Shown here in pieces: positions 37,084-49,700 of a stretch of 64,000 nt of DNA. A program made the translations under genes and the position numbers. Position 1 is the first letter of the stretch. The number at the start of each line of letters is the position of its first letter. A model generated the notes under the pieces. That model did no database searches and was not told the DNA's origin. It saw only the letters and a program-made list of their open reading frames with translations. Source of the DNA: Nematostella vectensis (taxonomy: Eukaryota; Cnidaria; Anthozoa; Actiniaria; Edwardsiidae); the NCBI RefSeq assembly GCF_932526225.1, contig NC_064038.1, positions 16,541,075-16,605,074 of the forward strand. Reading direction: 5' to 3'.

Positions 37084-38405
37084 CTACAAATATAAACAAA
37101 CAGCAAATAAAAAGGTTGATCTGTATAGCTAAAGTGTTTCTGGCCGTTGGATGATTTGACTTGTTTTCTCTAATAGTGCAACTTGATAAATCATCTAACA
37201 CAGTTAAAAAGCAGATCTATGGGATGGGATGTGCCGTAGCATAAGTTTCTCGAGAATAAGCAAATCTTCTTTCAAGCTCATAACTTTAAAACTTGCTAGT
37301 TGACCATTTCCAGTAGATAAACCAAATCTTTATTAATGTAAATGTATGGCTGTCAAAACATATGGAGTTTTCGTTAACATTGTTTACTTATCTCTTCTAC
37401 TTTGTCAGACATTTTCTTATATAACAACGTATTCTTTAAGACAATAAAGCAATACTACACGCTCTTATTTTTTTATATACCCTAACCCTGCCATCAATGT
37501 CTCTGAAAACATCGCAGCATATAGAAAAAACAACCAGCCACCATTTGTTTGCGCTTTAGCTTATTACCGAGTCACACAAAGCAACCAATTCCATCTGCTA
37601 ACATTTTAATCAATTATCGTTGATCAAATATGAGTATTGTGAGGTGGTTATTTTAAAGTTTCTTGTAAAGAGACGTGGCTAATCAACGTTCTTTAAATCC
37701 AATTCCGAAAAGGATCCATATATATGTATGTTTAGCAAATGATGGAATCAGACAGCAAATATTATTTGTAGACATCCATGCATAGTTCATATTATTTAAA
37801 CAAATCATCACCGTAAAAAGATCTTGTTACAGATCACGTGGGCGTTACAAACTTTACAAAGTCACCGTTACCTGAGAAGGAATATGAGTCCATCGTTGTT
37901 TAACGGATTGAATCTCCCACCTTTCGAAGTGATGTCCTAAATATAGTGATTTCACTATTCAAGAATTGTCTAATTTTACCGCATGCATGCTCCATGTAGC
38001 TTGAAGGAGCAGTGACGCAAAAGCCATAAATCGATTAGCCTAACGTTACTCGCGACATATCACTTTTGTCGAGCAAAGAAAGGGAATTCTATTGTGGTTT
38101 TAAGTAGGTTGAAGTAGCCTAATGGCTTTAGGGTATGGAGATCGCGTGACAAAACGAAGGTTCAACATAGCGTATCTACTATGAATTCTAATAGCACGGA
38201 TAGGACAGAATAACGCAGACGCACCATCATAGAGTTTCTGTATCAGCTGCCATTTTGATTAATAAAAAACATCAAGGGAAAAAGTGATAATTTTCATTTG
38301 CTGATTTAGGGAAGTTGTTGTAAGATTTGATTAAAAGAAGGCCAATCACGTCAACATTTTACTTTTGCACATACTTACTTATTCAAAGCATCCATTTCCA
38401 TCCAT
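37084..38405. other. Upstream of the proximal Pax gene; no exon or promoter assigned
   Basis: The short first Pax exon and the promoter should lie here or beyond. I see no convincing start-codon exon ending in phase 1. No other gene is recognised. Confidence 0.4.
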
Positions 38406-38409
38406 TTCC

Positions 38410-38545
38410 GTGAATCGTTACAAGCTTATTTACATCAGAAATAAGCTTGTAACGATTCACCTTCTTCAGTCTGCCCTTGAAGAAGTCTTATTAAAGACGA
38501 AAATTTGGCAGAGTCGGGTTCCAGGTTTTGGTGTATTGTATTCAT
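38410..38545. mobile_element. Perfect hairpin plus dispersed tail motif
   Basis: A perfect 22-bp inverted repeat (GTGAATCGTTACAAGCTTAT against ATAAGCTTGTAACGATTCAC, 7-nt loop) is followed by CTTGAAGAAGTCTTATTAAA and GGTTTTGGTGTATTGTATT. That is the same motif and tail seen at 21660-21724. Probably a fragment of a retroelement 3' end. Confidence 0.6.
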
Positions 38546-38618
38546 TGTTCTGGTAAGAGATCACGACAGTTTGGGCTTTTTGATTCTATTTTTTTTATTT
38601 TAAAATGTTGTTAAATGT

Positions 38619-38678
38619 CGACGACGACGACGATGACGATGTTGATGATGATGTTGATGATGATGATGATGATGATGT

Positions 38679-38754
<76 letters not shown>
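38619..38754. repeat. (GAT)n microsatellite
   Basis: Over 40 GAT/GAC/GTT trinucleotides, mostly pure GAT. The poly-Asp, poly-Met and poly-Ile frames are artefacts. Confidence 0.98.
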
Positions 38755-38755
<1 letters not shown>

Positions 38756-38839
38756 CGAAACTCCAGGGGTACCAAGGACCAGTTAATTATTGATAAGACC
38801 ATTGTACGTAACTAACTGCAAGAGAATATTAACGGGCTT

Positions 38840-40480
38840 AGGGATGGCTTGGATCGACTTCAAGAAAGCATTCGATAAGGTGCCTCATTCGTAACACTTT
38901 AAAAAGTGCCTGGACTTATTTGGTGCTGCTGACAAGCTAAGAGCAACCATAGGGAGTAGCATGAACGCGTGAGCACGGAATTGATGGTTGGTAAAGTTAC
39001 CATAAACACAAGAATATTTCAGGGAGATAGCTTATCGCCACTTCTGTTTGCGCTAGCACTCATTCCTCTGACGTTATTGATTAAGAAAATGAAGGCTGCA
39101 TACAACTTGGAAGAAGGAAGAGGAGTAATAAATCATTTGCTATACATGGACGACCTTGAGTTGTATGTCGAAAAAGAAAAGCAAAAAGACAGCTTGGTTC
39201 AGTCCGCCAGGATATTCAGCTCCGATTGCAATAAGGGCATTGAGCTTCCGGACAAAGGGGAAAATCATATCGCTTAGTGAAGATCGTGAAAGGTATAAAT
39301 ACCTAGGAATCCTAGAGGCAGACGAAATAAAAAACTTAGAGATGAAGGAAATGGCAAAGAAAGAAAGGGTAAGAATTTTTTCAAAGCCGAATGGTAAAAA
39401 TACAATTACAGCAATCAAATCAAGAGCGGTCTCCGTTATTAGATATGGCACTGGACCTAGTGCGAGCTACAAGAAATTGATAGGAAGACGCGCAAGCTGC
39501 TGTCCATTTATAGATCACTCCACACGCTGATGTAGATAGAATTAACATCCACAGAAAGGAAGGTGGTAGAGGTCTCATAGGCGTAGAGGATTATAAACAC
39601 GCAGAGGTTGAGAGCCTATATAAGTACGTTAGCGATAGCGACGACGCACTCCTTCAAACGGTTATCAAAGAAAATACCTTGATTGGATGAGTTCCCTGGT
39701 ATGAAAGCCCTTAGGATAGAAAGGAGGCATAAGCTTCTAGAGAAAGCTCTCCACGGATAGTTCTTTAAAGCCACCGAAGACAAGGTGACCCAGAACTTAC
39801 TTGGAGATGGTTGAAGAGAGGCCAGCTTAAACGAGAAACCGAACCGGTCTGATTACGGCAGAACAAGCACAAGCCTTAAGTTCAAACAGTATGAAAGCAA
39901 AGATCGACAAGCAGGACATATCATCTACATGTAGATTATGTGGCCAGAGGGAAGAGACTGCAGCGCACATCGTCGCCGATTGTGAGATGTTAGCGCGAAA
40001 ACAATATCGTTAATGGAGACATGACAAGGTCGCTGCCATTATGCATTGGAAGCTATGTGAGAGATATGGAATCGAAAGATGTGAAAAGTGGTACGGGCAT
40101 ATCCCGCAGCCAGTGCTTGAGTCAGACAAAGTCAAATTGCTGTGGAACTTCAGTATACAGACTGACCAGCATTTAGAGCATAACAAGCAGCAAGCCAGAC
40201 ATCGTATTGTAGTTGGATAAGGAATCAAGAAATTGCCTCATTGTAGTTATTGCCTGCCCATTCCACACGAGGGTCTTGACGAAACACCAAGGGAAAATAG
40301 AATCCTACAGTGACCTGAAGCGAGAATTGAAGCTTCTATGGAAGCGCCGAGTAGTCCAAATACTGCCGATAGTGATCGTAGCCGTTGGCACAGTACCAGC
40401 AGGCCTTGTAAGGCATTAAGAGGGCTTACAGTACCAGACCTTGTGCCCTCGTTTGACATGCTGCAAGAGGCCTGAGGAAT
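38840..40480 (+). pseudogene. Decayed non-LTR retrotransposon with restriction-like endonuclease
   Basis: A 5'-truncated, frame-broken polyprotein. Reverse-transcriptase motifs appear in order: motif A IDFKKAFDKVP (38850-), FQGDSLSPLLFALALIPLT (39017-), and the catalytic HLLYMDDLELY (39135-). A shifted frame continues with RKEGGRGLIGVEDYKHAEVE (~39555-). The zinc knuckle CRLCGQREETAAHIVADC lies at ~39937, followed by PDIV with DKESRNCLIVVIACP and later VAVGTVPAGL. That order (RT, CCHC finger, PD..DK-type nuclease at the C-terminus) is characteristic of R2/NeSL/R4-type LINEs. Several stops and shifts make it dead. It starts near a GAT array and ends before a TAA/GAC/GAT tract. Confidence 0.85.
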
Positions 40481-40611
40481 GAAGCTTATTCTTGCTGTAA
40501 AAAGCTAGTTCTCGAGCTATTAGACACCTTAAACTCGATAATAGACACCTTAGATCACAGGCTGTAAACTGGTGCCCACGAAACTCCAGTGCCTAGCACT
40601 GTGCAGTCAAA

Positions 40612-40680
40612 AACATAATAATAAAAATAATAATGACGACGACGACGAACGATGATGATGATGATGATAGTAATAACAAT
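40612..40680. repeat. TAA/GAC/GAT microsatellite after the RLE element
   Basis: A run of AATAATAAAAATAATAATGA, then GAC and GAT trinucleotides, ending TAATAACAA. Composition mirrors the GAT array on the other side of the retroelement. Confidence 0.85.
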
Positions 40681-40789
40681 CCGTTTATTAACCTCATTTC
40701 ATGTTAAACCTGAATTACAGGGCGGTCAGCATAATGAGCACACAATAAAGAATTACATAAATACTCTGATAACGATACGCACAGAAATT

Positions 40790-41235
40790 GTTTATCCTAT
40801 TGTGTGTGCTCCAGTAATCGGGTCAACTGTCGCTGTTCCAGACAATAGGTCATGGATACTGGCTACCGGGACAGAAAAACGTTGCTTAAGGGGGCCACCA
40901 CTCTTAGCCTTCTTCACTAGGTTATTCCAAGCGTTTTGCCTGAGCTGACATAGAGTGTAAGAAATAGAGACATAAAGTATGACATAGAGGCTGACATAGA
41001 GTATAAGAAAGGTGCAGAAACACAATCCGCAGCACTTTTTTATGGATTCGATAAACTAAAAAAAAGGCAGGAAGTGACGACCAGAGGTGAGGTGTACTCA
41101 AGTACAGGTCTTAAAATAAAACAATAAACCCTATTGAGTTCTAGTGTAGAGAGACCGCTTTTCTTGAGAGCGCGGATTGCATATAAGCGATTGGTGCTTT
41201 TTTCACTATGTAGTCGCAGTGGAAATTCCATGATA
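40790..41235 (-). pseudogene. LINE reverse-transcriptase C-terminal relic
   Basis: The minus frame carries NRLYAIRALKKSGLSTLELN followed by RVYCFILRPVLEYTSPLV, the post-thumb region of CR1/jockey-type LINE RTs. Farther down comes a shifted segment with LRQNAWNNLVKKAKSGG. The catalytic domain is absent, so this is a fragment. Confidence 0.75.
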
Positions 41236-41239
41236 GGTC

Positions 41240-42580
41240 ACTTGCTAATGCAGGCCAAGCATCAAGCAACTTAAAAATTTAACACTCTCATAACACAGCC
41301 GCCTTTAAGAGCAGTGGCGGAGACTTAAAGATTCATATTGCGCGCGATGGCATAGCGATTGATGTCCTTCGCAACTCATGAAAGGTAGCTAGGTGAATTT
41401 CTCGGTACTACTTCAAATACGATAGTGTCGATGCGATTGTGCTATTCACGCGCTAACCTCTGGGGTTCGAGGTATTGGCGGACCCTCCTCTGAACTCCCA
41501 AAACGGCTCAAATGGGAAAAAACGACACAGAGACTTCATGAAAGTCTTCAGCCTTATTTATACACCAAAATACACTACTAATTCTTTTATTTTTATAACT
41601 TTTTATGTGCATATATAAACTTTAGTATCGAAGCGGTTTCATACGAGAAGATCACTGAACTTAGCGCACCTGTGCTTAACCGCCATCAAAACGGCCAAGG
41701 ACCGTGATGGTCTCTCGAATCGGCAACACAGAAACAGTAAACTCTGGCAGTAGAAACGTTTTAATATAGTTGCATATTTTTAGTTTTCTAATTGTTGTAA
41801 AAATCATACAGAGACTGTGAAACAGAGATGGAAATAGCTTTTTATTTTTACAAAACTCATGTGACAAGTGACATAAAATGAGTTTGGTCATCCTGTGGTT
41901 TAAGATGCTCGCGCAGTCCCAGGCCCAGGGTCCACGTTCTAACAAACGTCACTCGATTCAGCGTCGATGGTGTTTGGTTCTCTCTTCATCTTCGGTCGTC
42001 ATCGTTTTCTCGCTGTTTGTTAGACAAACCGAATGATATGAAAAGCCCGGAGATATTGAAAGGTAAAAGGGACTCTTCTTCTTATATCTAACAGTAGCTG
42101 AGAGCAATGTAGAAGGCATTTCGTTGTTGACTGTGTCGAGTGTCGTATGATCGATAAAGTTTGTTTGTCGGTGCGGTAGCCTTCAAATTACGCTCAAAAC
42201 ACATAACCCAGATCAATAGAATACTAACAAGTCTTATTTATGAGCTTTGATCTTTTTAAAGTGCTATTTATTCTTATTTTGAGTGAACAATTTTATGCTT
42301 TTTAGCTCGTTGGCTTGTTTGAAATTTTGGCACCCAAAAGTTATGAATGAATGTGGTCCGCTCTCTTAGATTCCTACATAGAAAAAGTTCTTTACCATGT
42401 TTAAATTGATAACAATGTTTTTCTCAGGGCCATGAATTTGGCGAGGTCAGAAGTGCTACAATCATTTCAAACCTGGGACTGACATGAGACATGTTCAACA
42501 AAGTGAGTTTGTCACGTGCTCTGGCTTGTGTCTAGTATTTTGGCCTTCTCATCTTCTCATACTATTATTATCGATAATCA
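41240..42580. other. Intergenic; no gene recognised
   Basis: No motif-bearing frame. A short minus frame at 41676-41945 has no known domain. Confidence 0.45.
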
Positions 42581-42584
42581 TAGA

Positions 42585-43140
42585 TAATCCATATTTCCCA
42601 TCTCGTTCTCTTAATTATACAATAGATCTTACATGACTAAAATGGATAATCCATATTTCCCATCTTGTTCTCTTAATTATACAATAGATCTTACATGACT
42701 AAAATGAATAATTCATATTTTCCATCTCGTTCTCTTAATTATACAATAGATCTTACATGACTAAAATGGATAATCCATATTTCCCATCTCGTTCTCTTAA
42801 TCATACAATAGATCTTACATGACTAAAATGGATAATCCATATTTCCCATCTCGTTCTCTTAATAATACAATAGATCTTACATGACTAAAATGGATAATCC
42901 ATATTTCCCATCTTGTTCTCTTAATCATACAATAGATCTTACATGACTAAAATGGATAATCCATATTTCCCTTCTCGTTCTCTTAATCATACAATAGATC
43001 TTACATGACTAAATGGATAATCCATATTTCCCATCTCATTCTCTTAATCATACCATAGATCTTACATGACTAAAATGGATAATCCATATTCCGCATCTTG
43101 TTCTCTTAATCATACAATAGATCTTACATGACTAAAATGG
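42585..43140. repeat. 62-bp minisatellite, ~9 copies
   Basis: Unit begins ATAATCCATATTTCCCATCT and ends TTACATGACTAAAATGG. Copies are 93-100% alike by eye, with one 1-bp deletion copy, and head-to-tail throughout. Confidence 0.95.
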
Positions 43141-43775
43141 ATGTTGGGTCAGGGTTGTTGGTAGAATCAAACTAAACTTTCTCTCTGTTTTGGTTTTACG
43201 TTGAACTTGAAGTCTTCATTTCCATTGGATGGAGGGGCAAATATATTTTGAGCATGAAGATATGATTTAGATTTGATTTTTAATTAAAATGGGATCGGCA
43301 ATCAGTTATATCTGTTGAAGCAGAATTCTATATTTTAATGCATTTGCTTCTTGTAGAATATTTTCCATGATTTTTCTTTTTTGGTTTTTAATGCTCTTCT
43401 TGTGGTATAAATGAATCAAATTGTTGTGTCAGTATTTTGGTTAAAATGGCATATGTAAATAACCCTACTATGCTCAACAGTTCTTGGGGCACACCACTTT
43501 TAAACATTTTCTATGCTGATTTCACTCATTATATTATATATTTCTTTTATTCCATGTAACAAATAAATATAATAATTACATTCATTATCGTAACAAATAT
43601 TATTGTATCACTACGCCATATTACAATCTTAATTGATTTTGTAACTAATCTGTGGTTATTCTACTACTTCACTAAACTTTACAACAAATAATTACAACTA
43701 ATGACTGCTAAAGGCAAGTGTGGGTGGGGAAACATAAAGCTTTGCACAATGTATGTGTATGTGTATCATACACAT
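43141..43775. other. Intergenic; no gene recognised
   Basis: AT-rich sequence between the 62-bp minisatellite and the left end of the large DNA transposon; it ends in a GTGTAT-rich palindromic patch (GTGTATCATACACATG). Confidence 0.45.
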
Positions 43776-44492
43776 GGGCAATTCCACATGAGACATGATA
43801 TTTTCAGAATTTGTCAAATATCATATTCACTGACAAAAACAGCTTGAACAGCTCATGCATGGAGCTAGCAGAAAATGGTATTTGTTTGTGCTACGCCCAC
43901 CACGTGGGGGGCTTTGATATCTTACCCTACTTCAACACTTAAAAATAAACATTTAGACACAAAATACTAAAAGGTGGCAAATTAATATAAAAAAAATAAG
44001 GGGTTTGCTGAATAAGAGGTTTAATGGATACCTTATGACTTTCTTAATCATGTTTGAAATTTTGAAATAATAAATTTTCTTCTTCATATAATTAGGTTGA
44101 AATAGTGTTGTGGACATTACGTAATGTCCGCAACACTTACACATTGTAATTCAAATCCTCAAGCAGCAATTACATATGGGACAAAAACATTTTGTTTGCT
44201 TTTTTAGCTAGTTTATGTTGTTGTTTGGGTGAAAGAATTTCAAGTGTATCACTCTCCCCTTTATTCTGTAGGGTCCAGTAAAAGATTGTTGCGGACATTA
44301 CGTTGCGGACATTACATTTCTATTTCCTCTTGCATAATCATATAAAATGTTTCATTAAGTTATCCCACAATATAAATTCCAAAAAAACACACTCAAATGG
44401 TGCAATGTCTATAAAACATGAACTTAATTAGTGCTCAAAGAGCCATTTCTTGGCGTTTGTCACATTCTTTGTGCATAAATCAGTGAGTATAG

Positions 44493-44702
44493 ATGAAGAT
44501 GTCAGCGGGTAGAATTGAAGACCTTCTCAATGTCTGCAAGCATGGGAACCATGAATGGGCTTGCATTCGAGAGAGCAACTGGCCCAAAGAAAATGCAGGA
44601 TACATGAACATCATCAATGTCATCCCTCATAGGCCAATCAAATCTGTTGGCTCCTACCCTGTGAAGATATTTGACCTTCACTCTTTAACCTTCCATACTT
44701 AG
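44493..44702 (+). other. Convergent open frame in the transposon
   Basis: A 69-codon plus-strand frame with an ATG start (MKMSAGRIEDLLNVCKHGNH onward) meets the 3' end of the minus-strand protease gene tail to tail. Its composition looks protein-like, but I recognise no domain and it may be a coincidence. Confidence 0.25.
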
Positions 44703-45223
44703 TACTCTCCCAATGTAGTATTTGCATGTACTGTTGAACTGATAGTGGACAGCATAGTACTTATCTCTCTCAATTGTGGGATAGGGAATCTGCTGGAGTG
44801 CTCCCCTTTGAAGCTCAAGGAGAATGCCATTCCTAAACTGAGGAAGGGAAGTGGCCTCCACCATATGACCAATGTCTGCAAGGCATCTAGCATATAGGCA
44901 TGTATATTCCCCACAGTCATAGTCATTGCCGCTTGATTGCTGTGCAATGTCAACTTTGGTGTTGCAGAAGAAACCCCACTCTTCTATGTTGGCACCAAGC
45001 TTGCTTAGCACTGAAGCCATTTTATTCATTGCTTTCTGGGTTGGGGGCTTGACATAGTCCACTGCTCGGCTATCCAGCACAAAAACAACTTTCATTCGAG
45101 GTAGGACTGCAAGAAGGAACCAATGGTTGGGGTTTGGTGTGTTGCAAGGGACAAGGATCAGATCGTAGGAGAGGGGAGATTCATACTCTTTTAGGAGTCA
45201 AGTAGAGATAGCAGAAACCTTAA

Positions 45224-46772
45224 CCCTTTCAGGCCGGTGAACGTCAAATGACGTGTTGCGTTACATAGCGTTATCTTACGGTGAACGTCATTTGACGTTT
45301 TCCCTAGTGACCTTCAAAAACTGACCAATAACTCTTTACCACTTCCTTATATGGGAATGCCATGTGCTTCAGTAGATAGAGCGTGAAATTTCACACAACT
45401 TTCTTATACAACTTGCGATCATTCGAACAATATCTACTGCGATAAACCACCGTTTTTTACACTGTTTTGAACTCCATTTTGACCAAATGGATTCATGGTT
45501 TGAAGATATCTTCGGAGAGTCTGATGATGAAGAGTTTGAGGGCTTTGAAAGCCAAGAAATTGGCGGTTCAAGCTCGGATAGCTCTTCTGAAGACGAAGGC
45601 CACGAGAGCGAAGACATTGAAGACGAGATTTGTCGAGAAATTCTTCGCCGATCTCTATTCCTGACTTCACTCCTAGATGCGGCCCGAAAAACCTACCTGG
45701 AAACTTGTCTCCCCTATCTTTCTTTGAGTTGTTTTTCAAATCAAAGGTGATAGAACTCATTGTGACCGAGACTAATATGTATGCGGTTCAATGCAACACT
45801 GACGAGTTTGACGAAGAAGGAAGGAAGAAAGCTAAGGACGCGAATTGGTTCGACAAAGAGGGAAACATCAAACCTCTAACAATCGAAGAACCGAAGGCGT
45901 TTCTCGGCATCACCATCATGATGGGCATTGTTGACCTCAGCGATCAGCATCGCTCATACTATACGGTATCCTTAAGAGGACATGTGAAATGGTGGAAATA
46001 TTTATTTTATTTTTACATGGACATCTCAATAATCAACGCATTGCAGCTCCATGGCCAGAGTGCTGAAGCGAAACTTACTAACTTCGAGTTTAGACTTGCA
46101 CTCGCAAAGAGCCTCATTGGAACTTACTAGGGAAGACAGCGAGCCGGACGTCCACGCGTTCTCCCGGTTATCGCGGATGTCGAGCACTTTTCGGAGAAAT
46201 TGGCAGACAAGGCGAAAGCCTGTAAAAACTGTCAATCTAAGAACAAGCGCCTAAAAGCTGGAAATAAGGCAGTGAAACGTGCAAAGGAAACGCGAAACGG
46301 GTGCCGAAAGTGTGATGTTCACTTGTGCGTGGGAGACTGCTTTTGTGAATGGCACCAGCAGCGCAGAGACGACAACAAATAAACTGAAATACGGACATTC
46401 CCCTGCTTGAGGAAAGGACAGCAATAACATCAGAGCTTAGTTTAATACTCCATGCCACTGAATTCTAGTTTCTATAGCTTTCTGCTTCTCTTGACAAAGA
46501 CTGTACGATAGGTGGATTAGTGGCGGGAAATTCAAAAACATGATTTTCATTGCTTTGTAATTCTCTTAAACCAAGCTTGTTTGACCCCATTTTAGGATTA
46601 AAAGAATACTTATTATATGGGGAGTAAGCAATTTCTATATTGTTAGCTACAATAATCAGTAGTTTCCTTGCGATAAAGCAATGTTTGAAGGTGACTATAA
46701 CTTCAGTTGTGTGAGGTTAATTAATTCAGGACGGGGTCATTTGTCAGCTCTGGAAACTTAGGCCTGAAAGGG
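45224..46772 (+). mobile_element. piggyBac element, internally deleted
   Basis: Perfect 12-bp terminal inverted repeats CCCTTTCAGGCC/GGCCTGAAAGGG, flanked by TTAA at 45220-45223 and 46773-46776: a textbook piggyBac insertion of 1549 bp. It lies inside the Ulp1 frame of the larger transposon, in the opposite orientation. Removing it with one TTAA brings the minus-strand frame SWEVYEKL into continuity with KVSAIS. Confidence 0.92.
45487..46383 (+). pseudogene. piggyBac transposase, internally deleted
   Basis: The ATG at 45487 starts an acidic N-terminus (MDSWFEDIFGESDDEEFEGF). A frameshift near 45650 leads into the family block DFTPRCGPKNLPGNLSPLSF, then VIELIVTETNMYAVQ and EEPKAFLGITIMMGIV. 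The frame then jumps directly to the C-terminal phrase DLSDQHRSYYTVSLRGHVKW, so the central catalytic region with its first two Asp residues is gone. After a TAG at 46128-46130 the frame continues to the Cys-rich tail (CKNCQSKNKRLKAGNK; CRKCDVHLCVGDCFCEWH). It cannot be active and at best is mobilised in trans. Confidence 0.88.
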
Positions 46773-49700
46773 TTAAGCTTTTCATACACCTCCCATGAGA
46801 TTGGGATTACCCTCTTGTTCTCTTGGCTTGACTTAATTAACTTGAAGTATGTATCTATGATGAAATTTGTCAACCACATATCCTGGGAACGGGGAGCAGA
46901 GTTGTTGACCAAGGCGTTGATATCAGCAGGACCAATCAGCTGGTCCCCATTAAACTGTATGAGATCCCCCACAACAGCCTCTACCTCATTCATCTCATAT
47001 TTGGGAAGAGAATATGGAATCATGGGGACAAAGGTTGAAGTGTCTAGGCCATGTGGCAAACCCATATGAACATCACATTGTTGGGTTGTTTCCTTGGAAG
47101 TGCTTGAAGTACAGCTGTTGGAAGTTGCAGTTTTTTCCACAAAGATCAGATCATCACTGCAGCATGTTCCTTTCGATGTGCTAGCCCTGGTTTTTGTAAC
47201 AGGCTCATCAAGATTATTCTCCTCACTAGGGAGATCAGCAAAATCATCATCTTCAATATTGTCAGAGTCATCAGAAACTGGAAAGGGGAAGACGTCTACC
47301 GTTGCTTGCTCTGCTGATTGTGAGGAGTAAAGACAGCACTTGACAAATCCATCTTCATCAGGTTCGATGCAGTGTAAGCTGGAGATTCCAGGGATCACTT
47401 GGGCTTCAGTGATGTACTTCTTGATGCACAATGAATCCAGCCTCTAATTCAATTCCTTCTCTGGAATAAAGGAAACATTGACTTTCTTTGACTGGCTACT
47501 AGCCACCTGAAAGAATGAATGTGCATCACAGACAATGTTGTCACGGTTTGACTTTACAGCATTCCAAACAAGCCTCTTGATGGTTCCACCAATTCCATCT
47601 ACTGCCCCCTTGCCATGAGAGGTAGCAAAGAAATTCCATTGCACATGTACCACCTCTTCTAGTTTGTGCAAAAAGCTCACAATGAATCGGTTCTTGAATT
47701 GAGAGCTACTGTAGGTCCATCAGAGAAGATGTAAACCTTGGTCACCTCAGGATGTCTCTGCTTAACAAAATCAGAGATTACCTGCCACATAAATACTGCG
47801 ACTGCATTCTTGTCATGCTTCAATTCATCTGAGACAATGACATGAGATTCACACATTCTCTCTGCATCTTTCGGTTTTGTCCAAATAGCCACAGTAAAAA
47901 GGGTGACATTGGTCTGGGCCCAATGAGCTGACTGAATCTCATCCTGAAACTTGCAGCTGTAATTCTCAGCGAAATCTACCTGGATGACTGCCTCATCTGG
48001 GCCAACATTGTCAAGCTTGCCTTCAAAATATTCAGACTGTCTTTTTCTGATGAAAACATGTTGCGGGGAAAAAGGGAGCTTCCTATCTAGTGATGCCAAA
48101 ACATCACTAACTGTGCCTTCTTTGCACACCTTTTGCATCTTTTTCATAGTGGTAGTAGAACCATCCTTTCCTTCTTTTGCAGGGACTGACACTGTCGTGC
48201 GCTCCCACTCATACCATGTAACTGTCGTATCATCATACTCAAGCTCATCTAGGAATTTGGGACATTGGCTGCATTTCCCATGCATGCACTCCTCTGAATT
48301 TGCACTGCAGACAAAATTATCTACAAAATATCCTGTATAGCTTGGGAACTCAGTTATTTGTTTACTGAGACAGTCACAAATAAGCTTGATGTTCTCGTGA
48401 TACTGGCACAAGCAGACATTTCGTGGCAATTCTGAAGAAAGGAGAACGTGTGGTGGCCTCGGAGAGCTAAATTTACTCAGTCCAATCTTGGTGGTTGGGT
48501 TGGCTTGCAAGAAAAGAGCATGTACCTCTCTCAAATAATACAAGAGATGTCTTTTCTGGAATTGCTGTTTTTTCCTTTGGCTTGGCATGTTTTAAAGTCC
48601 TTTCTTCCTGGGGACTGTTGTGAGATGGAGTTGAGCACATAAAAAGCTTGTACTTTGGTTGTGGTTTCTTCATCCAGGCCCTTATTACCAGCTCGTTTGT
48701 GTTTTTTTGCATCAGGGGGGCAACCCAGCAACTGAAGCAAGCTTCACTATCACAGCATTCCTTTTACGTGGACTTTTTGACAAGTGGTGTTTAACTTTAC
48801 CAACTGCTTTTCCCAAAGCCTGGGGAGTTAAGTAAGCTTTTTCATTGTTACCCTAGGGGTTGTTCTTGCTTTAGCCTCATTCTTCCCTTTCTGTAATAGC
48901 CTGAATTTCCTTACACGGTCCCTGTTAGCCTTTTTCTTGCGGTCAATCTCCTGCTGACTGTTCTTTTGGTCTGTCCCTTTCAGCCCGTTTTCTTTCTTTA
49001 TACTTGTGTTTATACTCATTATACTTTGCATAATCCTTTCTCAGTTTGCTACGGCGTATCTGCGACCTCTCTGTACTAGTTTTAGCCATTTGAACGCATA
49101 GAGAACATCGAGTGAATGCTTTTAGTCATATGCAGTGTAGAAAAGGATTATATTATAACTGGTCAGCAGTATCCCCAATTGTGTGCATGCTCAAAATGGG
49201 ATACCACTGACCAGTAGAGAACAGAAAACATTGCTGAGACATATCAAGACAATTTTCACTAGATCTAGAATTATATAAACTCGATTCATGATTTTATCCC
49301 TATGATAGACCTGTAGTTGTACATGTAGCCAAATAAATCAGGTATTATAAGACTGACATACAATAATTTTTGCTCTAAATCAGACCTGAGAATACTTGTC
49401 CATCACAAAATCATTGGTTTAAGTTTGAACTGTAAACAATCCCTAAAATGTAATGTCCGCAACAATATTTGTGTAATGTCCGCAACACACATTTTCTTTA
49501 ATAGAAGCTTTCAATTCAAATTAATTTCAGATTTTTTTTGGCTATATTAATATTTCATCATTCCTGAGTAGAGAATACCTGCTTATTCCCTTTGAAGATT
49601 GCACAAATCACAGGCAATAGCCTTAGAAATGTGTTAGTAGAATGAATTGTTTACTTTTGGTGTAATGTCCGCAACACGTCTAAAAAACTAATAGGGGCAT

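Larger units (their letters stand above)
44685..49089 (-). pseudogene. Transposon protein: transposase-like block plus Ulp1 (C48) protease
   Basis: Read from 49089 downward. The N-terminus is a basic, Lys/Arg-rich segment (MAKTSTERSQIRRSKLRKDY). A Cys/His-rich region follows (NVCLCQYHENIKLICDC, CSQCPKFLDEL). Then comes a DDE-like core: VDFAENYSCKFQDEIQSAHW, later IFSDGP, and FFATSHGKGAVDGIGGTIKR. An acidic linker leads to a Ulp1-type cysteine protease with WLTNFIIDTYFKLI, the His of NHWFLLAVLP (~45120-45128), Asp of VFVLDS, Gln of AQQSSGN and Cys of YDCGEYTC (44923-44925). Breaks seen: a stop at 48943-48945, a frameshift near 47705, a TAG at 47444-47446, the piggyBac insertion, and a TGA near 45195. 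The domain order is seen; the transposase role of the middle block is inferred. Confidence 0.8.

Noticed and set aside
38605..38815. Poly-Asp, poly-Met and poly-Ile proteins
   Set aside because: GAT microsatellite.
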